Shown one piece after another: positions 56,934 through 64,000 of a stretch of 64,000 bases of DNA (positions within the stretch are counted from its first letter, which is position 1; every line of letters starts with the position of its first letter). Source of the stretch: Roridomyces roridus (Eukaryota > Basidiomycota > Agaricomycetes > Agaricales > Mycenaceae). The notes below the pieces were generated by a model. It did not search any database and was not told where the DNA came from. It was given only the letters and a program-made list of their open reading frames with translations. The translations under genes were made by a program, and so were the position numbers. The stretch lies in the NCBI GenBank assembly GCA_029378245.1, contig JARKIF010000028.1:496001-560000 (forward strand), in the 5' to 3' direction.

Positions 56934-57236
56934 ATGTCTTTGCCTCTCAAGCACAGCTACCTTTCAGGGTATTGGGGACAACATCCCCCGCGCATGCTCT
57001 ACGTCTTTTGCATTCTGTCCGCCGCGTTCAACCTTGCGTCGTTCTGGCTTTACATGGCTCGGGGTGTTCACCTTTCAACTTCTCTGCAATTCGACACACC
57101 CGCCGGCACATCAACGCTGTACCTGTACTGTGAGCTCGACCTACTTCTACGTGAATGGAGGATAAGCTCTGTTTCAGCGCCTGCTGAGGACGCCGTCCAT
57201 CCCAAGATTGTCAAATTTACCCGAGGCCTGGCGCTT
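56934..57236 (+). pseudogene. UstYa-family copy 2, N-terminal part in inverted orientation
   Basis: MSLPLKHSYLSGYWGQHPPR, a TM stretch and VSAPAEDAVHPKIVKFTRGL match the first exon of copy 1 (36952 downward). Similarity stops at CCCGAGGCCTGGCG, exactly where copy 1 continues into GACGAC. It faces its own C-terminal part across about 250 bp of SSP-flank-like sequence (GAACCGTGGGATATTT, TTTCGGGAGAAAACAC). Confidence 0.7.
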
Positions 57237-57309
57237 TCAACGCATGCGGCAACGCGGCAAAACGCAGATGGATAACCCTGGATAGAAGATATTTTAGGCC
57301 GTTGTGAAC

Positions 57310-57815
57310 GCAGTGATTCAATGGCCTGTGCGTTCTCCCGAGCCCTTGAGAACGGCTTCATGAATATATGTGTTCGGGCTGTTGTTTCTCACAAAGCCGG
57401 GAGAAGATAGAACACATCTTCACGAAGGATCCGGGCACCCACAGCATCGGGAGAAGGCGTCGCGATCCATCCCACGACCTTTCGGGGGATATTGAACCGT
57501 GGGAACATGTAATTTTCAACGCGGGGTCATGACATCCTGGGGACGATTCCACATTGCGATAGAACTGTGGGAATGTAAAATGACTAAAGTACACAGGACT
57601 CCTAGAGTACACGGAATCCCAGGGCTGCCACCGACTTGAATGACCCATCATCCAAGCAATTGGGAGAGACGGAAGGTGTGTTCGGGTCGTCTCTCACGAA
57701 GTCGGGATAAGATCGCACATATCTTCAGGAAGGATATCCGGGAACTACTATTACCACAGTGTCGGGAGAACGGGGCGAGATCGGGAGATATTGAACCGTG
57801 GGAATGTGCATGCTT
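57310..57815. repeat. SSP-associated repeat blocks without their own gene
   Basis: Two blocks in a row (57310-57510 and 57655-57815) carry TTGTTTCTCACAAAGCCGGG, GCATCGGGAGAAGGCG, GGGGATATTGAACCGTGGGA, and again GTCGGGATAAGATCG, GTGTCGGGAGAACGG, GGGAGATATTGAACCGTGGG. Between them is a remnant of the 3' flank (GTACACAGGACTCCTAGAGT). They appear to be fossils of deleted units. Confidence 0.5.
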
Positions 57816-57940
57816 TGCCTAAACTCAGAGCACATCGAGCCGCGAGCGGACAGGGTTACTTATTGAGGCATGTACATAATTACTTCCGTTACAATTCAGG
57901 TAAATGTAATACAACAAAAAGAAGCACTGTATTCAATTAT

Positions 57941-58323
57941 TCACTTTCTCTTCATTTCTGTCAAGGAATTGCTGTATGAGGACCAGTGAATAAACCCGGT
58001 GGACGGATGGACATACTCTGCGGCATCTCCCTTGTCCTCGTTACCAGAGGGGGGAGGAGGGCAGCACGGGGGGCACTGTGGGTTACTACCGACGGGGTCT
58101 CCGACGCAGGCTGGGCTGGGGTCAGTGGATTGTCTCATTTCTGTACGAAGAGGATGAGAGCAATAGCAGAAGGGCCACTGAGAGACCAACTGATTTCTCC
58201 GCCGTTGACTGTACAAGAATCAGAATTGCTGTAGAATGTGTGCATGCAACATCTGGGTATACCTTGTGTACCAGACAACAGAACGAGAACAAGGAGCACG
58301 GGGAATATAATTTTCAACGCCAT
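57941..58323 (-). CDS. Small secreted Cys-rich peptide (SSP) copy f, extended
   Basis: The start at 58323 gives MALKIIFPVLLVLVLLSGTQ. Exon 2 gives VNGGEI. Exon 3, after CTTCGTACAG, gives MRQSTDPSPAC, VGDPVGSNPQ and CPPCC, and then runs on as PPPPSGNEDKGDAAEYVHPS and TGFIHWSSYSNSLTEMKRK to 57941. Copies b, c and d stop soon after CPPCC, so this copy, like g, has a longer tail. The upstream block is at 58405-58640. Confidence 0.7.
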
Positions 58324-58404
58324 GATGTTCAGAGTGGGGAAAGTATTTGGAATAGTGGGGTAAGCTGGGGCGAAGATTGAGAACTATCCCGTATAAGTAC
58401 TGAA

Positions 58405-58640
58405 ATTCGGTCACCGACCCTTCTACCGAGACCTGGGAATGAGCCACGATGGAATTGGGGCCGAGACATGCAAAGATCTCGTTCGGGCTGGTTCTCGCAA
58501 AGCAAGACAAGATGGCAGATATTATCCGGGAAGATCTGTGGGCTCCCACAGCATCGGGAGAAAGAGGCGAGATCCCTTCCACGACCTAAGTTCGGGAGAT
58601 ATTGAATCGTGGGAACATGTAATGCCGGGAGGTGCACAAG
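58405..58640 (-). promoter_or_regulatory. SSP-associated upstream block (upstream of 58323)
   Basis: CTACCGAGACCTGGGAATGA, CACGATGGAATTGGGGCCGA, GCATCGGGAGAAAGAGG, AAGTTCGGGAGATATTGAAT and CGTGGGAACATGTAAT follow in the family order. It starts about 80 bp before the ATG, closer than in other copies. Confidence 0.5.
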
Positions 58641-58777
58641 AGTTGCAATGTACGGCACATTAAACGAAGCAAAAATACAATGGCAGAGTTAAAGCAAGTA
58701 CATCATCGGCACAGTTCCCAATTTCTTCCATGCTGACGTTGAAGCTTCAGTCGCACAACGTAGTAAAATAATTCAAT

Positions 58778-59156
58778 TCAAGCCCAGGGCCTCGAGCTCG
58801 GCCTTATCTCTGTGAAGCAGTCATTCATTAATACCATATAATGAGCATCAGTACAAGGGACATACTCGTCACTTTGCCCATAGTCCTGTGCAAAACCCAT
58901 ACCACAGCACGGAGGGCACTTGTCGGAGCCGTCTGGGTTCGTTGGGCACGGCGGCTGCGGTTGACTGGAGTTGTCGGATTGACTGATTTCTGCGAAGGGA
59001 ACCAATTGGCCAATGTCTCCCCCATTGCCTGTTGAGAAAAAAATCAAAATCAAAAAATCACAATATAGAAGACGCGTGTGCATTGGGAATACCTTTCACA
59101 CCCCCCAGTGCGAGGAGGACAAGGATAATAGTTGGGAAGACAATCTTCGTAACCAT
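58778..59156 (-). CDS. Small secreted Cys-rich peptide (SSP) copy g, most diverged
   Basis: The start at 59156 gives MVTKIVFPTIILVLLALGGV. After an intron ending CTCAACAG the second exon reads GNGGDIGQLVPFAEISQSDN, then SSQPQPPCPTNPDGSDK, CPPCCGMGFAQDYGQSDEYV and a tail with two more cysteines to 58778. Where other copies have a second intron of about 50 nt, this one has about 21 nt that stay in frame (GQLVPFA). The intron was either lost or never present. The product is about 105 aa. Confidence 0.7.
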
Positions 59157-59859
59157 GATGCTGAGGGCTTTACGAGTGTGGTGGCTGGAGTGGGGAAGTG
59201 GGATGAAAGCTGCCCCCTTATAAGTCCCAGATCTTGGCTGTACACAACTCGACGGCAAGAATGCAGACCCAACAGCTTGAACCTGCTAATCGGTCGGCTA
59301 CTGCTCCCATTCAACGTCGGAATGTCCTTCAAAGTTTTATCTTTTCCCACAGCCTCGGGAGATGCACTCACGGCGTGAGATGAGGATGAACATTGACCAC
59401 GTTTGCCACCAGTGCGGCGTGCCTGCTGTACTTGTGAGCTTATTTCCATTAATGTTGCCTTGGGTATCCGAGGCGACATCGCGTTTGTTTCCCGTGCCTT
59501 CGGGAGAATTCGCCCTGGATGGCGAGCTGCCAACTAAGGCCGGGTGCTTTCTTACCGTGTCCGGCTACATTTGTCGAGTCCAACTGTAATCAAGTTTGTT
59601 CATCTCCCGGTCTTGTTTTCATTTCAGCCGACCTATCATGGGGGTGGCAGACAAAATGCGTTGACCCAAAATGCGTTGACCCAGAAGGCCGAAGTGTTCT
59701 GGAGTTGTCCCTGGGACCCGGCCACATCGCCTGGCCGATGGGGGATCAAACACCTACTGGCGGGCTGATCAACAGGATGGTGAACGATCCATTGGAAAAA
59801 GGGCAAAGCAGAGGACCGTACCGACCATAGATGGCACGGAAATCTGCTGTGACGACGCC

Positions 59860-61200
59860 GACCCGAAAAATAGTTATGATGGAAGTGCGGCAGGTAACAT
59901 GGAGACAGAGACGGCGGCAAAAAAAAAGTGGCATTACCATCAAGCGCACTGCGTATTCCGGAGTCGAAGCGGCAGGCTGGCATCGGAGGCGCAATATGCG
60001 AGAGTGCGAGGTCAGCGGGTGTAGGACAAGCCATGACAGTAAGCGGATTGTCAAGGAAAGATATCATAGCGGTTTGCAGAGGATCTGCGGGGACCAGCAC
60101 GGGACTCGAGTCTCGAGGGCTGAAAAGTCAGAGAGTCAGAGTTCCGGTTGCGTTACTCCCGGATGAGAGCGGAGGCATCGGACTGTGAGGAGGGGATGCG
60201 ATCGGGACAGAAAAGACTGGAAGGAAGTTTCAAGAGGTGAATCAGCTTTAGCTTTCCAGGTTTAAAAAAAAAAGTACGCCAAAAGTACGCAAACGATCCC
60301 CAAAATTCCGCAGGCCGGAGTCGAACCGGCGGTGCGCGAGATTGGGTGCTGCCACTTACGATGAGTTTGAGTCACTATTGGTGAGTTGGGGTCAGACGAC
60401 TCGAAGCACACGCGAGGATGGTGGAACTACCTGTTTTCGGCATCAAGTTCCGAGTGGCAGATGAAAATTCACTGAGAGCGACCGAAGGCGTTATCGTTAT
60501 GATGGAAGTGCGGCACGTGAACATGGAGACGGTGGCGAAAAAAAAACACTATTATGAGCTGTCCTTGGACTGCGTATTCCGGAGTCGAACCGGCGGTCGG
60601 CGAGGTCGACTATACGATTGGAACCTGAGCGCTGTTTTTCGGCTTGAGATTCCTCGTGGGATGGAGGTGCGGCAGACAGTGCGGTACTGATAAAATCAGT
60701 GGCGATTCAAAAAGGTATGTCACGGTTGCGACATTGCGTATTCCGGAGTCGAACCGGCAGCGGTATACGACAGATGCGCGGGCAGGGCGTGTAAGCCAAG
60801 CCATGAGAGTCGGCGTACCGACAGAAAAGTACATAGTGTAGGCGTCTTTCTAAGAACCTGCCAGGACAGACGGTACCAGTGCCCGGAACTCGACGCAGAG
60901 TCTGAGAAGCTGAAGGGTCCTGGGACTCTGGGAGCGGAACTCAGAAGTGCGAAGATCTCGATTTGAGGAAGGAAGAGCGATTGGTATTGGGGAAAAAAAA
61001 CTCGAGCGGAAGAGGCAGATCATAGTGGTAGATGACGTTGATAAAAAGCGGCAGTCAATGTTGTCGAAAAAAGTCCCACGCTGAATGGGCAGCATTGCGT
61101 GTTCCAGAGTCGAACCGGCAAGCTGGTGCTTGGACGACAGACGACAGACACGCGGTGAGCGTTCGGCTGAGTGGTGGAGAGGCGGACATATGATATAGCA
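59860..61200 (-). repeat. tRNA-related SINE-like repeats, family 1 (four units)
   Basis: Four diverged units lie near 59870-60040, 60490-60620, 60655-60815 and 61015-61195, with a partial one near 60310. Each carries, on the minus strand, a B-box-like GGTTCGACTCC (GCTTCGACTCC in the first) inside CCGGTTCGACTCCGGAATAC. Three share CTGCCGCACTTCCATCAT-like sequence and a poly-T stretch downstream of the box, and two share CATGGCTTG about 50 nt upstream. No unit forms a whole tRNA, because the acceptor stem does not pair. The layout fits a tRNA-headed SINE family. Confidence 0.5.
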
Positions 61201-62039
61201 TAGGTGTTCTTTTGAGAGCCGGGAAAGTGCCAGTGACCAGAACTCGAGGGCAGAGAAGCAGCAAGCTAGCCAGGGAGCTTGCAACGCGCGGTCACGTGTC
61301 GTTTCCCTTTTGGATTTTCCCAGTGAAAGGTTGAACGCTGAGAGCAGAGCTCAGAGATGCGAAGATCTTGGGAGGAAGAGCGACGGTACTGAGAAGACTG
61401 CGCAGATGATGGTGGCAGACGACAAGAAGCGGCGATCAATCTGTCCCTGCTTGCCTCTTCCCACGCCCCGCTTCTTTCTTCTGTCCACCACCACCAAGCT
61501 CCGTACATCTCTCTCTTGGCGTGTTTTCCCTCCGTCACCGTGTGTGCCAAGTGTGTGCTCATCATCATCTGACTGCGAACGCGCGGTTGCTGCTCCGTCT
61601 CAATTAATTCCGACCTCCGTCCGGCGAGTGCTTCCATCTTCTCTGAATGGACACATAACGAGACCTGTGCTCACTTATGCTTGACAACTCATTCATTCCT
61701 TTTGACAGTGGCAATATTGGTGCTAATTCTGTGCGGGAGAACTTGTCGTACCGTTCCCGAAGGCCGCGCTCTTGGATGGGTAATTGGGCGGGCAGGAGGG
61801 AAGGCTTTATCCCTCTCTAAATAGACCGGTCTTGTGGCTGGCTGCGAGCTGACTGAAATGCAGACTTTTGTGAAGATCCGGAGAGACGCGGCCTATGGTG
61901 ACATGGCTGATTAGAATCGTACGTGAGCGCACGCGATCCGGCTATGAACCGGTCCTTCGATGATGATGGTTGGATTGGCAATCCTGATGGTGCGAAGAGT
62001 CGACATATCTTATGCTCCTTGGTCCTCTCCTCTACCTCG

Positions 62040-63384
62040 ATGCAGTTTCCCATTGAGCTCGTCGAGTCCGTCATCGACGCGTCCGTCGCGCACCACCCAA
62101 CGCTCTCCGCCTGCAGCCTCGTCTGCAAGCAATGGTTGCCCCGGTGCCGCCACCACCTCTTCTCCACGCTCGACCTCTCGGCTGACTGGACGCCCGAGCC
62201 CAACTCGGTGACCAACTTGCTCGCCCTCCTCCTCACGCCGCATGCAGCGGAGACACTGATCCCGTACGTCCGCTCCGTCGTCGTTGCGAAACGGTCCTGG
62301 GGAATGACACCGGTAGCCCGGATCCTCACCGCACTCGCACGTGCAGGAGTCCGCCCACGGGCTCTCCTCGTCAACTGCCCTTCGTACGAACCGACACACA
62401 CTCCCGTCTTTGCTTCCTCCCTCACCCACTTGACGCTTGAACTTCACAACGACATGCGTGCTGCTCCGCTCATCGAGTACATCTGCGCGTTCCCCCGCCT
62501 AGAGGTGCTCGACGTGGGTGGGTCTGCGCGGTTTGCCTTTGACGAAGGGATGTTAAGCGCGCATTATGCGGGTCGCATGCAGTTGCCAGCGCGGTTGCAT
62601 ACGTTGATTGTTCGCAACACCGTCGTCGTGGACTGGATTGTGGCAACGGCGCTAGCGCCTGGGGGTTCGAAAATTGGGGTTACGACGCTGGTGGTTCGAC
62701 ACATACGCTTACCCGAGCAATGGGAGGGAGTGTATCGTTATTTGACGACGAGTGCGTGTGCGGGTGTAATTCGGTCCTTGACGTTCCAGGGTTGCGACTT
62801 TCGTGCGTTTTCAACCTCTTCTCTGTCTAACCATTTTAACTTGGCTTCCTTTAGCGCTTCAACCACCGACACCTCTCCCCCTCCTCCCATCCCTCCGTAC
62901 TCTCACGATCGAGTGCAGCACGACCTCCGCAGGCGCACATCTCTCCATACTCCTCCCACACGTCCCGCCACACATAACACCAACCTCCTTCCTCCCCGCC
63001 CTCGAAGTCTTCACCCTGCGCTTCACCAACGCTTTCCTCAGCGCTGCCAGCCCCTCCTCAGCCGTAGGCGACCCCCGCGCATGGGCCGACGTCGACAAAC
63101 ACTTCGCCTCCCTCTCTCCCGCCCCGGAGTTCTTCCCCGCCCTCGAACGCGTATGCGTCTCCCGCGTAGGGCTCAGTGCGAGCGTTGGCGGTGGAAGGAG
63201 GAATTCGAATGCAGAGGTGTATGGCGGACGGGGGAGGGAGGGCGGATATTCTGTGCACAACAGGAGTGGGACTGGGAATGTCGGGGAGCAGGAGGAGGAG
63301 GGGAGGCCGCTTCCGAAGACTGTGGCGGATATTTTGAGGAAGGAGATGAGGGAGTGTGTGAGGAGGGGCTTGCTTTTTGTTTAG
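62040..63384 (+). CDS. F-box protein
   Basis: Two exons (62040-62802 and 62855-63384) join in phase for 430 aa. The N-terminus is an F-box: MQFPIELVESVIDASVAHHP, then TLSACSLVCKQWLPRCRHHL and FSTLDL. The rest is a Leu-rich, LRR-like region (SSLTHLTLELHNDMRAAPLI, LEVLDVGG, LHTLIVRNTVVVDWIVATAL). The end is ADILRKEMRECVRRGLLFV. An upstream in-frame ATG at 61944 would add 32 residues. Such proteins recruit targets to SCF ubiquitin ligases and are very numerous in mushrooms. Exon 2 between about 63150 and 63330 is Gly/Arg-rich and probably disordered. Confidence 0.75.
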
Positions 63385-64000
63385 GGTTTGATATCGGACG
63401 ATACGGACGCGTATGTTTGTGTTTTTTATCCTTGTATTATCACCCGGTTTAGTGTATGTACTTGTACGTGTTTGTAATTCTATCTGCTTTGATCCCGCAG
63501 GCTGAGGAGTTGACTTGTGGCGAATTTCGCAGAAAGGGACTTTCCTGGTTGATTCCCCAGGACGAGCTAGCTCCGAATCACAAAACCCGTATATATATAG
63601 TTTTGAAAACGACTGTATCGTTCGATGTTTACATCAAAAACTGGACCTGGACAACACCTTTTCCTGATGATTCGGCCCTGAATCGAACCGCGGATCCTGT
63701 CATTGCAATTCAACCTCCTCAGAGGCGAAAGGAGAAGGCAGTACTTGCGGGCCCTGCGCACCCAAATCCTCGGGGAGAGATAGAGAAGCTGGCAATGGGA
63801 ATCAAATGACGCAAACTAGACGGGCAGGTCTCATGAAATTTAGCATAAAAAAAGGAAGGACATCCAAATGACTCGGGCCTGAATCGAACAGGCGGATTGT
63901 TGCCGATCTGGATACGGCTGTACAGACATTTTGAGGATCACAGTGGACGGTGAACGAATTGCGCGGCCGCTTTTGGATTTGAACGAAGGTTTACATGACG
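63385..64000. other. No gene recognised; tRNA-like motifs
   Basis: The minus strand carries GGTTCGATTCAGGGCCGA near 63690-63675 and TGTTCGATTCAGGCCCGAGT near 63885-63866, both T-arm-like. Neither has a matching acceptor stem, so these are more likely SINE remnants than tRNA genes. Confidence 0.3.

Noticed and set aside
60305..60335. Possible tRNA gene on the minus strand (T-arm GCCGGTTCGACTCCGGC)
   Set aside because: The 3' acceptor CTGCGGA has no complementary TCCGCAG about 60 nt upstream, and there is no anticodon arm; it belongs to the SINE-like repeats.
63866..63900. Possible tRNA on the minus strand with a good T-arm
   Set aside because: No pairing 5' acceptor sequence or D-arm was found on the expected side.

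Overview
The window looks like a gene-dense but repeat-rich segment of a filamentous basidiomycete (Agaricomycete-type) genome. Genes are split by many short introns (about 37-65 nt, GT...AG). Families typical of mushroom-forming fungi are present: two DUF6533 membrane proteins, another multi-TM protein, UstYa/DUF3328 oxidases, a metacaspase, F-box proteins, a short Zn2Cys6 factor and a haem peroxidase. The left edge holds a Ty1/copia retroelement. No rRNA, complete tRNA or CRISPR was found. Exon models were read by eye, and several genes carry single frameshifts that may be real decay or assembly errors.

Layout. 1-1350: 5' end of a copia element (gag, tRNA-iMet-half primer site, LTR) beside a TIR MITE. 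1527-7216 (+): haem peroxidase with one frameshift, an unrecognised spliced gene, and a 10-exon metacaspase. 7600-10100 (-): decayed FAD-dependent oxidoreductase and unresolved coding-like fragments. 11032-16041: a small 199-aa protein (+), a DUF6533 protein (-) and a second multi-TM protein (-). 17300-20085: two small secreted Cys-rich peptide (SSP) genes. 20085-43281: a giant inverted repeat with two 4264-bp, nearly identical arms around a 14.7-kb loop. The loop carries F-box-like genes, an SNG1/DUF3533 protein, an MFS carrier, more SSP genes, a second DUF6533 gene and a UstYa pseudogene. 43282-45350: a MULE-like element nested in an older diverged copy of the arm end. 47018-55528: Zn2Cys6 factor, three GPI-type secreted proteins and a TmpA-like oxidoreductase. 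55577-59157: a deleted and partly inverted second copy of the F-box/DUF6533/UstYa segment, plus two more SSP genes. 59800-61270: tRNA-related SINE-like repeats. 62040-63384: an F-box protein.

The most striking content is the SSP family. At least seven copies encode about 50-100-aa peptides with a signal peptide, a (V)NGGEI-type second exon and a C-terminal 'C...CPPCC' motif. They occur in repeated units with a conserved upstream block rich in TCGGGAGA/TCTCCCGA. They are interspersed with UstYa-family genes, which in other fungi act on secreted ribosomal peptide precursors. That pairing is suggestive only. The large palindrome and the segmental duplication share this territory, so it appears to be a recently rearranging accessory region.
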